Assembly (NCBI GenBank): GCA_902573465.1
Contig: CACGJX010000005.1
Location: 1 to 64,000, forward strand
Length of the DNA: 64,000 nt
Source of the DNA: an uncultured Pelagibacteraceae bacterium
GTDB taxonomy: Bacteria > Pseudomonadota > Alphaproteobacteria > Pelagibacterales > Pelagibacteraceae
Reading direction: 5' to 3'
Positions 35,696-44,794 of this stretch are shown in pieces. The position numbers were made by a program, and so were the translations under genes. The notes under the pieces were generated by a model. The model saw only the letters and a list, made by a program, of their open reading frames with translations. It was not told the origin of the DNA and made no database searches. Positions within the stretch are counted from its first letter, which is position 1, and each line of letters starts with the position of its first letter.

Positions 35696-37257
35696 TATTT
35701 AATTTTATTTAATATAAGATCTTTTGTTTCTTTCACACCAAAAAAACTTATAAAAAAACCCATCCTTGGTCCATTTTCGTCTCCAAAAACTACTTCGTAA
35801 ATTAATTTAAACCAATCTCGAAGGTTCTCAGTGTATCCATTTTCTTTACCAGTCGAATATATCATTGTTTGAATATCTTCTGGTTTCATTTTGTCGTCAC
35901 ATTTATCTAAAGTTTTTACTAGAGCTTCTAAAGCCTTTTTTTCTTCACCATTAGGTTTTTTATATTTTTTTTTCAATTTTATGACGTCGTTGAAATATTT
36001 TATTGCATAGCCTACCAAATTATCAAAGATAGGATTATCTTTCTCCGAAATGTCTTTTTTATATTTTTTAACAAATTTCCAAAGAAGTTCTTTGCTGTCA
36101 GCATTACTTGTTTCGACCAAGTTTAATAACATTGAAAACGACATAATCATGTTTTCTTTAGGTACCGAACTATTATGAACATGCCATACAGGATTCATAA
36201 GTAACTGTAACTCATTTTGATTTTTTGCTTTCTCAATCAGATCCAAATAATCATCGACAGTTTTTGAAACTATTTCTTTATAAAGTTTTTTTGCTCTTTT
36301 TGGATTTTGATACATATACAGCGACAAACTTTCAGGAGAAGCATACTCTAACCATTGATCAATAGTGATGCCGTTTCCCTTTGATTTTGAAATCTTCTCT
36401 CCTTTTTCATCCAAAAATAGTTCATATGCAAACCCTGAGGGATTTGTTTTTCCAATCAATTTGATAATTTTTGTTGAGAGTATTGCGCTCTCTATAAGAT
36501 CTTTTCCATACATTTCAAAATCAACATCTAGTGCATACCATCTCATAGCCCAATCAACTTTCCACTGTAATTTACAATTTCCATCATAAATGCTTGTTTC
36601 CAAATCTTTTCCATTATTATCAAAAACGATAACAGATTTTTCTTTATTAATATTTTTTACAGGTATTTCTAGAACATGACCTGTAACCGGACAAATTGGA
36701 AGAAATGGACTGTACGTTTTTTGTCTCTCTTTTCCTAGTGTAGGAAGTATTATGTTCATTATACCATCATAATTCTCTAAAATAACTTGGAGAGAAGAGT
36801 TAAAGAAACCTGATTTATAAAGTGATGTTGAACTTTTAAAATTATATTTAAATTTAAATTTATTTAAAAATTTTTTTAACATTTCATTATTATGCTCACC
36901 AAAACTATTAAATTTTTGAAAGGGATCAGGCACATTAGTAAGCGGTTTGTGTAAATTTTTTTCTAATAATTCTTTTTGTGGAACGTTGTCAGGTACTTTT
37001 CTCAGACCATCCATATCATCTGAAAAAGTAATGATTTCGGTTGGTAAATCAGTCAAATGTTTTAGTGCATTTAAAATCATTGATGTCCTTGCAACTTCTC
37101 CAAAAGTTCCTATATGTGGAAGACCACTAGGACCATAACCTGTTTGGAGAATTATTTTGCCTTTTTTTTCTATAAAAGATTTTCTTTCTCGAAGCATTTT
37201 TTTTGCTTCAACGAAAGGCCATGCACTTGTTTTATCAAAATTCTCTTTTTTAATCAT
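35695..37257 (-). CDS. lysK: Lysyl-tRNA synthetase, class I
   Basis: A 520-residue class I enzyme, recognised by the HIGH-type HIGT at residues 48-51 in GPSGLPHIGTFGE and KMSKS-type KISKSKGNG near residue 290. Most bacteria use the unrelated class II LysS, while many Alphaproteobacteria and archaea use this class I form. The middle includes CPVTGHVLEIPV, typical of the zinc-like region. pyrD overlaps its end, so they form one transcript. The trkH gene starts 88 bases away on the other strand. Confidence 0.95.
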   Translation of the reverse strand: MIKKENFDKTSAWPFVEAKKMLRERKSFIEKKGKIILQTGYGPSGLPHIGTFGEVARTSMILNALKHLTDLPTEIITFSDDMDGLRKVPDNVPQKELLEKNLHKPLTNVPDPFQKFNSFGEHNNEMLKKFLNKFKFKYNFKSSTSLYKSGFFNSSLQVILENYDGIMNIILPTLGKERQKTYSPFLPICPVTGHVLEIPVKNINKEKSVIVFDNNGKDLETSIYDGNCKLQWKVDWAMRWYALDVDFEMYGKDLIESAILSTKIIKLIGKTNPSGFAYELFLDEKGEKISKSKGNGITIDQWLEYASPESLSLYMYQNPKRAKKLYKEIVSKTVDDYLDLIEKAKNQNELQLLMNPVWHVHNSSVPKENMIMSFSMLLNLVETSNADSKELLWKFVKKYKKDISEKDNPIFDNLVGYAIKYFNDVIKLKKKYKKPNGEEKKALEALVKTLDKCDDKMKPEDIQTMIYSTGKENGYTENLRDWFKLIYEVVFGDENGPRMGFFISFFGVKETKDLILNKIK

Positions 37258-37345
37258 GATTAATTCAAATAAAATCTTAAATTAACGCTTTAACTTATTC
37301 TTATAGAGTTGAAATTTATTTACCATAAAATAATGTTCTATCAAA

Positions 37346-38785
37346 ATGTCTAATTATAAAACTGTTTTTTTTACACTTGGAATTCTTCAAATAATTCTTG
37401 GAATTTTTATGTTGATCCCAATATTTGTTCAATTTTTTTTTAAAGAAATTGACTCCTCTTTTTTTGGTGCCTCAATTATTACAATTATTTTTGGTACGCT
37501 ATTTTTTTTATCTAATCTTGATCATGATAAGAAGTTAAATTTACAGCAAGCTTTTTTATTGACCGCGTTATCTTGGCTAAGTATCGCAATTTTTGGTTCA
37601 CTTCCTCTAATATTTTCTGAAGTCAATTTTTCGTTTACCAATGCATTTTTTGAGAGTATGTCAGGCATTACAACAACTGGTTCAACAATCATTCCAAACT
37701 TAGAGGAGATGCCCAAAGCAATTTTGCTTTGGAGAGCAATTCTTCAATGGTTGGGTGGTATTGGAATAATTGTTATGGCGATCACTTTAATGCCAATAAT
37801 GAATGTTGGTGGTATGCAATTATTCAAAATTTCTAACAGTGACTCATCAGAAAAAATTCTTCCTAAATCGAAAGAAATTGCGTTGAGATTAATTTACATT
37901 TATTCAGGCCTCACCACTCTTTGCGCAATATCATATAAAATTCTTGGGATGAATACTTTTGATAGTATAACCCATTCTATGACAACAATAGCAACTGGGG
38001 GTTTTTCAAACTATAACGAGTCCATTGGTTTCTTTAATAGTTTTTCAATAGAAATTTCAGCAATGATTTTTATTATCTTGGGAAGTTTGCCTTTTATCGC
38101 TTATATCAAATTCTTAAACGGTAATAAAAGAATATTTTTTTCAGATATTCAAATTAGAACTTTTTTGAAAATAATCTTAATAAGTATTCTGATCTTATCA
38201 ATTTATTTGTTTTTAGATAAATCGTCTGAACTAAACTTCAGAACGGTTTTATTCAATGTAATATCAATTTTGACAGGCACTGGATATGTAAATGCACAAT
38301 TTGATAACTGGGGTGGATTTCCTTTAATTATATTTATAGGTTTAATGTTTATCGGTGGATGTGCTGGCTCAACGACCTGTGGTATTAAAATATTTAGATT
38401 TCAAATACTTTATTCATTTGTTTTGAATCAACTTAAAAAGATTATTTATCCCAAGGGAATTTTCGTTCTAAAATATAACCAAAGTCCTGTTGATGATAAA
38501 TTTACTGCATCAATTATCTCTTTCATTTATATGTACCTGGTAATTTTTTTTGTGATTACAGCATTATTATCTTTGACAGGTCTTGACTTTATTACTTCAA
38601 TTTCTGGTGCTGCAACATCTATCTCAAATGTAGGACCTGGCCTAGGTTCGACTATTGGGCCAAACGGAAATTTTTCATCACTACCTGATATCTCTAAGTG
38701 GATTTTAAGTTTTGGTATGATTTTGGGGAGATTAGAATTGTTTGCAATTCTTGTATTATTTTTACCATCTTTTTGGAGGAATTAA
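37346..38785 (+). CDS. trkH: Trk-type potassium uptake protein TrkH
   Basis: A 479-residue potassium channel-like subunit with four repeats of helix-P-loop-helix. Selectivity-loop segments appear as SMSGITTTGSTI, MTTIATGGFSNYNESI, ILTGTGYVNAQFD and ISNVGPGLGSTIGP. GGCAGSTTCGIKIFRF is a family signature. It would take up K+ with TrkA, which is not encoded nearby. A possible promoter is TTGAAA (37309) with TAATGT (37331). Downstream, GGAGGA at 38775 inside its last codons is the ribosome-binding site of the next gene. Confidence 0.93.
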   Translation: MSNYKTVFFTLGILQIILGIFMLIPIFVQFFFKEIDSSFFGASIITIIFGTLFFLSNLDHDKKLNLQQAFLLTALSWLSIAIFGSLPLIFSEVNFSFTNAFFESMSGITTTGSTIIPNLEEMPKAILLWRAILQWLGGIGIIVMAITLMPIMNVGGMQLFKISNSDSSEKILPKSKEIALRLIYIYSGLTTLCAISYKILGMNTFDSITHSMTTIATGGFSNYNESIGFFNSFSIEISAMIFIILGSLPFIAYIKFLNGNKRIFFSDIQIRTFLKIILISILILSIYLFLDKSSELNFRTVLFNVISILTGTGYVNAQFDNWGGFPLIIFIGLMFIGGCAGSTTCGIKIFRFQILYSFVLNQLKKIIYPKGIFVLKYNQSPVDDKFTASIISFIYMYLVIFFVITALLSLTGLDFITSISGAATSISNVGPGLGSTIGPNGNFSSLPDISKWILSFGMILGRLELFAILVLFLPSFWRN

Positions 38786-38787
38786 AT

Positions 38788-40164
38788 TTGATAGAAATTA
38801 AAAAAAACTCTTTGTCTGAAATGTTCTCGGTTTATTTTGACAAAAGAATGCTCAAAATTTTATTGCTTGGTGCAATATCAGGTTTTCCATGGGTTTTGAT
38901 TGGAAGTAGTCTAAGTTTATGGTTAAAAGAAGATGGACTAAGCAGATCAACTGTTGGATGGGCTGGATTAATTTTTGCAGTTTACGCATTTAATTATTTA
39001 TGGGCACCTTTAATAGATAGAATACAAATACCATATTTAACAAAAAAAATAGGTCACAGAAGAGGATGGATTGTTTTGATGCAAATTATCATCTTACTCT
39101 CACTTGCTCTTTGGAGTTTACTCGATCCATCTGAAAATTTAGCTTTAGTTGTTTCAGTAGGCTTAATAATTGCTATAGCATCATCAACTCAAGATATAAC
39201 AGTTGATGCTTTAAGAATTGAACAGATTGGTGAGGATGAGGGAAAATCCATGGCTGCTGGAGCCGCAATGGCGGTAGTCGGTTGGTGGACAGGATACAAG
39301 TTAGGTGGAGTACTATCATTATTTGCTGCAGATATTCTACAAAACATTGGTTTTGAAAATTATTGGCAATTAACTTTCTTAATTTTGGGGATTTTAGTAA
39401 TTTTAATGAACATTGGCTTAATGTTCATTGATGAGTCTGGAAATTTAGAGAGACAAAATCAACAAAAAGAAAATGATAAATTAATATCATCTCAATTTAA
39501 AAAAGAAAATATATTTACAAAATTGATAACCTGGGTTGCTGGAACAATAAGTGGCCCAATCATTAGTTTTTTTAAAAAAAATGGCTTTTCGATTGCTTTA
39601 GGAATTTTAGGATTTGTTTTTTTATTTAAAGTGGGAGAGGCATTTCTTGGGAGGATGTCTATAATTTTTTATAAAGAAATAGGTTTTAGTAAATCAGATA
39701 TCGCTATTTACTCTAAAACTTTAGGTTGGATTACTACTGTGACGTTTACTCTTTTAGGTGGGCTTTTTGTAATAAGATCCGGGGTGTTAAAAGCAATGTT
39801 TTTTGCTGGAGTTATGATGGCAAGTACAAACCTTTTGTTCAGTGTATTGGCCTGGAGTGATAAATCAGAATTTTTATTTGCTATTGCAGTTATTTTTGAT
39901 GATATAGCTGCTGCATTTGCAACAGTAGCTTTTGTAGCCTTTATATCTATGCTCGTAGACAGAGCCTACACAGCAACTCAATATGCGCTCTTAGCCTCAA
40001 TAGGCACCGCTGGTAGAACAACTTTGGCCTCCTCCTCTGGTGCCCTTGTTGATTGGTTAAATGGTGATTGGGGAATATTTTTCATTTTGACCGCGCTAAT
40101 GGTAATTCCTTCATTAATAATCCTATGGATCATGAAAAATAAACTACAACTAAGTGAAAAATAA
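38788..40164 (+). CDS. AmpG-like MFS transporter
   Basis: About 458 residues with 12-14 hydrophobic helices. LGAISGFPWVLIGSSLSLWLKEDG near the N-terminus and ASSTQDITVDALRIEQIG fit the AmpG subfamily, which imports anhydromuropeptides for cell-wall recycling. I chose the TTG at 38788 because GGAGGA (38775-38780) lies seven bases before it; the same frame is open from 38698, but that would overlap trkH by 88 bases and give an unrelated N-terminus. The next gene, an NlpC/P60-like hydrolase, overlaps its end, which fits a muropeptide theme together with the MurU/AmgK-like pair at 21 kb. Confidence 0.85.
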   Translation: MIEIKKNSLSEMFSVYFDKRMLKILLLGAISGFPWVLIGSSLSLWLKEDGLSRSTVGWAGLIFAVYAFNYLWAPLIDRIQIPYLTKKIGHRRGWIVLMQIIILLSLALWSLLDPSENLALVVSVGLIIAIASSTQDITVDALRIEQIGEDEGKSMAAGAAMAVVGWWTGYKLGGVLSLFAADILQNIGFENYWQLTFLILGILVILMNIGLMFIDESGNLERQNQQKENDKLISSQFKKENIFTKLITWVAGTISGPIISFFKKNGFSIALGILGFVFLFKVGEAFLGRMSIIFYKEIGFSKSDIAIYSKTLGWITTVTFTLLGGLFVIRSGVLKAMFFAGVMMASTNLLFSVLAWSDKSEFLFAIAVIFDDIAAAFATVAFVAFISMLVDRAYTATQYALLASIGTAGRTTLASSSGALVDWLNGDWGIFFILTALMVIPSLIILWIMKNKLQLSEK

Positions 40165-40906
40165 TTTTTTAAATAAACCTGTAGCTAACATTTACTTTAA
40201 ACCATCTCATAATTCTGGGGTAGTTTCACAAATTTTATATGGAGAGAAATTTAAGATTCTATTGAAAAGAAAAAAATATATAAAAATTAAAACGCATTAT
40301 GACAATTATATTGGATATATAAAAAAAGATAAATTTTTAAAAAATTTTAAACCTTCATATAAAATTTCGAAAATTAAATCTAGAATTTTCTTTAAAAGAG
40401 ATAAAAGATTTTTGTCCTCAAACCATTATCTATATTATGGATCTGGTGTGTGTAAACGAAATGAAAATAAAAAGTATATAGAATTTCAAAAAAATAAATG
40501 GATTAAAAAAAGTGATATCAAAAATATTGATCATCATGAGAAAAATTATATCAAAATATTCAAATTCTTTTTAAACACAAAATACTTATGGGGCGGAAAA
40601 ACCTGTGATGGGATTGATTGTTCAGCATTAATTCAAATCTATTTTTATTACAACAGAATATTTTTTCCAAGAGATACAAAAGATCAAATAAAATTTTGTA
40701 AAAGAAAAAGAAGTAAAAATCGACTTAAAGGAGATATCGTATTTTGGAAAGGACATGTTGGTATATGTCTAAATAAGTCTAGATTTATTCATGCTTATGG
40801 ACCAAAAAAGAAGGTGATAATAATGCCAACAGGACAAACAATTAAATTAATTGATAAAACCGCAAATCTGAAAGTTAAAAAAGTGAGTAATATTAGTAAT
40901 ATTTAA
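40154..40906 (+). CDS. NlpC/P60-family cell-wall hydrolase with SH3-like N-terminus
   Basis: A 250-residue protein. The N-terminal ~130 residues look like bacterial SH3 repeats (VVSQILYGEKFKILL, NYIGYIKKDKF). The C-terminal part is an NlpC/P60 cysteine peptidase: YLWGGKTCDGIDCSALIQ holds the catalytic cysteine, and GDIVFWKGHVGICL and FIHAYGP supply the histidine and third polar residue. Such enzymes cut D-gamma-glutamyl-diaminopimelate bonds in muropeptides. No signal peptide is seen, so a cytosolic recycling role beside the AmpG-like transporter is plausible. It starts with GTG inside the previous gene (11-base overlap) and shares TTAA with tyrA at its end. Confidence 0.85.
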   Translation: MKNNFLNKPVANIYFKPSHNSGVVSQILYGEKFKILLKRKKYIKIKTHYDNYIGYIKKDKFLKNFKPSYKISKIKSRIFFKRDKRFLSSNHYLYYGSGVCKRNENKKYIEFQKNKWIKKSDIKNIDHHEKNYIKIFKFFLNTKYLWGGKTCDGIDCSALIQIYFYYNRIFFPRDTKDQIKFCKRKRSKNRLKGDIVFWKGHVGICLNKSRFIHAYGPKKKVIIMPTGQTIKLIDKTANLKVKKVSNISNI

Positions 40907-41799
40907 TCTCTACCAAAGTCAGGTTTGTTTACATCCTGTTTTAATTTAATAATTTTAGACCTAACTTTTTTAGTCTGAGATAATTTTTTTAAAATTGATT
41001 TATTATTTTTAGAATTTATATCTTTTTTGAAGGATTTTAAGTTTTTGATAAATAAGTCTATCGCTTTTGTAACATTAACCTTATTGTCAAAGAAAATATC
41101 TCTCCACATGATTTCATTTGAAGCAGCTATTCTTGAAAAATCTCTCAACCCCCCAGCACTGTATTTGATAAGCCCAAATTTGAGTATTTTTTCAAAATCT
41201 TGAGCCGATTTAACCAAATTATAGGCAATTAAATGTGGTAAATGACTTGTGATAGAAAAAACTTTGTCATGTTTTTCAGAGTCCATAATAACAGTTTTTG
41301 AGCCCATCTTTTTCCAAAAAGAAATTAAAAATTTTAAATTCTTAGGACTTGTTTTTTTATCCTTAATTAATACACACCATTTATCCTCAAACATATCAGC
41401 TTTTCCAAATTCTGGTCCACTCACCTCTGATCCAGCGATAGGGTGACTCCTTATCCAATTTACACCACGCTTCAAAAATTTTTTGATAATTTTTGATGAC
41501 TCTATTTTTGAAGATCCCACATCGGTAATTAGTGTCTTTGGTGAAATAGTTTTATTAATTTTAATAATAAGTTTTTTATATTCACTCATTGATGTACAAA
41601 CAATCACTAAGTTTGAATTTACCAAACCATCTTTAAGAGACTTAACAATTGTTCCAGGTAGTCTAAGACTTTTTATTTTAGCGATATTAGATTTTGATTT
41701 TTCATAAATAAATATTTTTTTTGCTATTTTTTTTTTTGAAATCCTCCTTACTAAAGAAGAGCCTAATAACCCACAGCCTATAATTAATATATTTCTCAT
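40903..41799 (-). CDS. tyrA: Prephenate/arogenate dehydrogenase
   Basis: A 298-residue NAD(P)-dependent enzyme of tyrosine synthesis. The N-terminal Rossmann motif is LIIGCGLLGSSLVRRI, then LVIVCTSMSEY, LITDVGSSKIES, WIRSHPIAGSEVSGP (substrate-binding histidine) and FSITSHLPHLIAYNLV. There is no chorismate mutase domain. It overlaps the hisC start-side neighbour by four bases, the order hisC-tyrA being frequent in Alphaproteobacteria; HisC can also act as aromatic aminotransferase. Prephenate versus arogenate as substrate cannot be told. Confidence 0.92.
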   Translation of the reverse strand: MRNILIIGCGLLGSSLVRRISKKKIAKKIFIYEKSKSNIAKIKSLRLPGTIVKSLKDGLVNSNLVIVCTSMSEYKKLIIKINKTISPKTLITDVGSSKIESSKIIKKFLKRGVNWIRSHPIAGSEVSGPEFGKADMFEDKWCVLIKDKKTSPKNLKFLISFWKKMGSKTVIMDSEKHDKVFSITSHLPHLIAYNLVKSAQDFEKILKFGLIKYSAGGLRDFSRIAASNEIMWRDIFFDNKVNVTKAIDLFIKNLKSFKKDINSKNNKSILKKLSQTKKVRSKIIKLKQDVNKPDFGRD

Positions 41800-42881
41800 T
41801 TTCTAAATATATTTTGTGTTGCTTTAATAAATTTCATATTTTCCTCTTTTGACCCAATCGTTAATCTTAGCATATTTTTTATTTTATAACCTTCTTCAGT
41901 AGACCTTAAAATAATTCCCTTTTTTTTTAATTTTTCATAGAAACTATTAGCTCTTAGTTTGCATTTATTGAAATTCAGTAATAGAAAGTTAGCAGAAACT
42001 TTATTTGAGCTAATATCATAATTGCTCAAAAAATTTTTCAGTTTTGTTGCATAAATATGATTATGTTTTACTGAACGTGAAATAAATTTTTTATCCTTAA
42101 GTGACTCAATAGCTGCTTTTTGAGCTACTTCATTAACATTGAATGGAGGTTTAATAACATTCAAAGCATCAATAATTTTTTTTGAACCATATCCCCAACC
42201 AATTCTTAAAGATGATAGTCCGTAGATTTTTGAGAATGTCCTTAATATAAAAACATTTTGCTTATTCTTGAATAAATCTAAACCAGATTTATAGTCTCTA
42301 TTTTGCATGTACTCTGCATAAGCATCATCTACAACAAGTAAGATATTTTTTCTTAATCTTTTTCTTAAATCAATTAATTCAAAACTGTTCAAGTAAGTGC
42401 CAGTCGGATTATTTGGATTAGCAAGAAATACAATTTTAGTTTTATTGCTTACTTTTTTAATTATTTCTGAGACAGAAACTTTAAAATTTTTTTCTTTGGC
42501 AAAAACAACTTTTGCACCAACTATTTTTGCATATATTCTGTACATTAAAAAACTAAACTGAGGAAGAATTACTTCATCTTTTGGTTTAAGGAAAAGTTGG
42601 CATAACATTTGAATAACTTCATCTGAACCAGCTCCACAAATTATTTTTTCTTTGTCACAACTAAATTTTTTTGAGATCTGACTTCGTAATTTTTTAGACT
42701 TTCCATCAGGATATCTGAAAAGACTTAATTTTTTATTTGATATTGCTTTCTTGGCCTTGGCACTTACTCCTAGAGCTGATTCATTTGCTGAAAGTTTAAT
42801 GATTTTATTAAAACTCTTAATAGTTGATTTGCCAGGTTGATAAGCCTCAATATTAAATTTTTTAAATTTTATAGTTGTCAT
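41796..42881 (-). CDS. hisC: Histidinol-phosphate / aromatic aminotransferase
   Basis: A 361-residue PLP enzyme (fold type I). ANPNNPTGTYLN, VVDDAYAEYM and the PLP-lysine segment RTFSKIYGLSSLRIGWGYG identify the HisC family. It converts imidazole acetol phosphate to histidinol phosphate, and in this gene order (followed at once by tyrA, 4-base overlap) it may also transaminate prephenate or hydroxyphenylpyruvate. Length is normal (about 360). It is divergent from metX; the 194-base gap holds the metX riboswitch and both promoters. Confidence 0.92.
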   Translation of the reverse strand: MTTIKFKKFNIEAYQPGKSTIKSFNKIIKLSANESALGVSAKAKKAISNKKLSLFRYPDGKSKKLRSQISKKFSCDKEKIICGAGSDEVIQMLCQLFLKPKDEVILPQFSFLMYRIYAKIVGAKVVFAKEKNFKVSVSEIIKKVSNKTKIVFLANPNNPTGTYLNSFELIDLRKRLRKNILLVVDDAYAEYMQNRDYKSGLDLFKNKQNVFILRTFSKIYGLSSLRIGWGYGSKKIIDALNVIKPPFNVNEVAQKAAIESLKDKKFISRSVKHNHIYATKLKNFLSNYDISSNKVSANFLLLNFNKCKLRANSFYEKLKKKGIILRSTEEGYKIKNMLRLTIGSKEENMKFIKATQNIFRK

Positions 42882-42987
42882 CTTTTAAACTTTAGCCTCT
42901 TTATAAATAAAATAACAATTTTTCATATAGAATTAGTTCAAATATTTTAAAAATTGACATACTAAATAACATCTTGTACAAAATTTA

Positions 42988-43037
42988 TGCGCTGATTTAC
43001 CTGAATTGCGAGCGCTTTAAAAAAACCGCTAAAAAAG
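42988..43037 (+). promoter_or_regulatory. SAM-II riboswitch upstream of metX
   Basis: The region carries the SAM-II pattern: P1 arms GCGCT (42989-42993) and AGCGC (43011-43015), the loop start GATTTACC and GAATTGCG between them, then the downstream CGCTAAAAAAG that forms the pseudoknot. The order and bases closely follow SAM-II aptamers known before metX in marine Alphaproteobacteria. A T-run begins at 43038, and AGCG (43011) could instead pair with CGCT (43027), an alternative hairpin in conflict with P1. SAM binding would lower metX expression. Recognised by eye; a covariance search would settle it. Confidence 0.88.
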
Positions 43038-43075
43038 TTTTTTTTCTCACAATTCAATAATTAGCATTAATAATT

Positions 43076-44194
43076 ATGAATATTAAAGAGAATATAAAAA
43101 CACTTGTTATTAAAAAACCATTGAAACTTGACTGTGGTAAAACTATTAATAATTTTCCACTCGCGTATGAAACTTATGGTTCGCTTAATAAAAATAAAGA
43201 TAATGCAATCCTTGTTTTTCATGCGCTTACTGGTGATCAATTTGTTACGGGTATTAATCCCGTTACAAAAAAAGATGGTTGGTGGTCTTATGCAGTGGGT
43301 CCTAACAAATCAATAGATACAAATAAATATTTTGTTATTTGTGCAAATGTAATAGGTGGTTGTATGGGCTCATTTGGTCCAAGCCATAAAAATCCTGATA
43401 CAAATAAAATTTATGGAACCGATTTTCCTGTAATTACTATTAATGACATGGTCAATGCACAAGTAAATTTATTAGATCATTTTGAGATAAAAAAACTTTT
43501 TTCAGTTGTTGGTGGATCAATGGGAGGAATGCAAGTTTTGCAATTTATTAGTAATTTTCCGGATAAAGCTAGTACAGTAGTGCCGATTGCATGTACCGCT
43601 AGTCATTCTGCTCAAAATATTGCTTTTAATGAGTTGGGTAGACAAGCGATAGCATCGGATCATAATTGGTCAGACGGAAAATATTTATCTAATAATACTC
43701 TTCCTGATAAAGGGTTATCTGTGGCGAGAATGGCTGCTCATATAACTTATTTGTCTAAAAAAGGTTTACAAGAAAAATTTGGAAGAAAACTTCAAGAAAG
43801 AGATGCTCTTAAATTTGGATTTGACGCAGATTTTCAAATAGAGAGTTATCTAAGATATCAAGGATCCGTTTTTGTAGATCGATTTGATGCTAATAGTTAT
43901 CTTTATATTACAAGAGCAATGGATTATTTTGATCTAGTTAAACAATTCGATGGTAATTTATCTAATGCATTTAAAAAAACTAAGGCTAAGTTTTTTGTAA
44001 TATCTTTCACCTCAGACTGGCTCTATCCAACTCAAGAAAATAAAGATATAGTTATCGCTCTTAATGCAATTGGTGCTGATGTTGGATTTGTTGAAATAAA
44101 ATCTGACAAAGGTCATGATTCTTTTTTATTAGATGTTCCAGACTTTTTGAAAACCCTTAAAAATTTTTTAGATAAATCTTACATAGAGAGATAA
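43076..44194 (+). CDS. metX: Homoserine O-acetyltransferase (or succinyltransferase), MetX family
   Basis: A 372-residue alpha/beta hydrolase that activates homoserine for methionine synthesis by direct sulfhydrylation. The nucleophile is Ser148 in VGGSMGGMQ; aspartate lies in SFTSDWLYPTQE and histidine in GHDSFLLD. NVIGGCMGSFGP is also typical. It is preceded by a SAM-II riboswitch, so end-product control by SAM is expected. metW follows two bases downstream. MetX sequences can use acetyl- or succinyl-CoA; I do not decide here. Confidence 0.94.
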   Translation: MNIKENIKTLVIKKPLKLDCGKTINNFPLAYETYGSLNKNKDNAILVFHALTGDQFVTGINPVTKKDGWWSYAVGPNKSIDTNKYFVICANVIGGCMGSFGPSHKNPDTNKIYGTDFPVITINDMVNAQVNLLDHFEIKKLFSVVGGSMGGMQVLQFISNFPDKASTVVPIACTASHSAQNIAFNELGRQAIASDHNWSDGKYLSNNTLPDKGLSVARMAAHITYLSKKGLQEKFGRKLQERDALKFGFDADFQIESYLRYQGSVFVDRFDANSYLYITRAMDYFDLVKQFDGNLSNAFKKTKAKFFVISFTSDWLYPTQENKDIVIALNAIGADVGFVEIKSDKGHDSFLLDVPDFLKTLKNFLDKSYIER

Positions 44195-44196
44195 TA

Positions 44197-44793
44197 GTGA
44201 AAACAGAATATAAAATAATAGTCGATTTAATAGAGGAAAAAACAAGAGTTTTAGATGTTGGCTGCGATGATGGAACATTAATGGAGTCATTAAAAAAAAA
44301 TAAAAATGTTGATGCGAGAGGAATTGAGATTTCAAAGGATAAAGTTCAAACCTGCGTATCAAAAGGACTTACTGTAATTGAGGGAAACGCGGAATTGGAT
44401 TTAAAACAATTTCCAAATGATTCTTTTGATTATGTTGTCCTAGGTCAAACTTTACAAGCTTTCATAAATCCTGAAATTGTCATAAAAGAACTTTTAAGAG
44501 TTGGAAAGAAAACAATCATAACAGTTCCAAATTTTGGTCATTGGAAAGTAAGATTAAATTTGCTTATCAAAGGAACAATGCCAATCACAGAATCATTACC
44601 AAATGATTGGTATAACACCCCAAATATTCATATGTGTACGATTAAAGATTTTGTTAAATTTTCAAAAATTATAAACTTTAAAATCTTTAAATCTTTAGCT
44701 CTGACTAATAAAAATATATCAAATATTAACAATTCTAATTTATTTTATAAAAATTTATTTGCAGAATTAGGTATATTCTTAATTGAAAAATAA
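44197..44793 (+). CDS. metW: Methionine biosynthesis protein MetW
   Basis: A 198-residue SAM-methyltransferase-fold protein. VLDVGCDDGTLMESL is the nucleotide loop, then DYVVLGQTLQAFINPE and TVPNFGHWKVRLNLL, the MetW signature. MetW works with MetX in Alpha- and Betaproteobacteria and is needed for full homoserine acylation in studied species; its own chemistry is not clear. Translation starts at GTG (44197), two bases after the metX stop, so the pair is one operon under the SAM-II riboswitch. Confidence 0.93.
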   Translation: MKTEYKIIVDLIEEKTRVLDVGCDDGTLMESLKKNKNVDARGIEISKDKVQTCVSKGLTVIEGNAELDLKQFPNDSFDYVVLGQTLQAFINPEIVIKELLRVGKKTIITVPNFGHWKVRLNLLIKGTMPITESLPNDWYNTPNIHMCTIKDFVKFSKIINFKIFKSLALTNKNISNINNSNLFYKNLFAELGIFLIEK

Positions 44794-44794
44794 A

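Noticed and set aside
35695..37257. Class I lysyl-tRNA synthetase as a sign of transfer from archaea in this strain
   Set aside because: This form is common in Alphaproteobacteria, and the gene's composition matches its neighbours.
38698..38787. An upstream extension of the AmpG-like transporter frame overlapping trkH by 88 bases
   Set aside because: The extra residues do not look like the family and the GGAGGA at 38775 places the start at TTG 38788.
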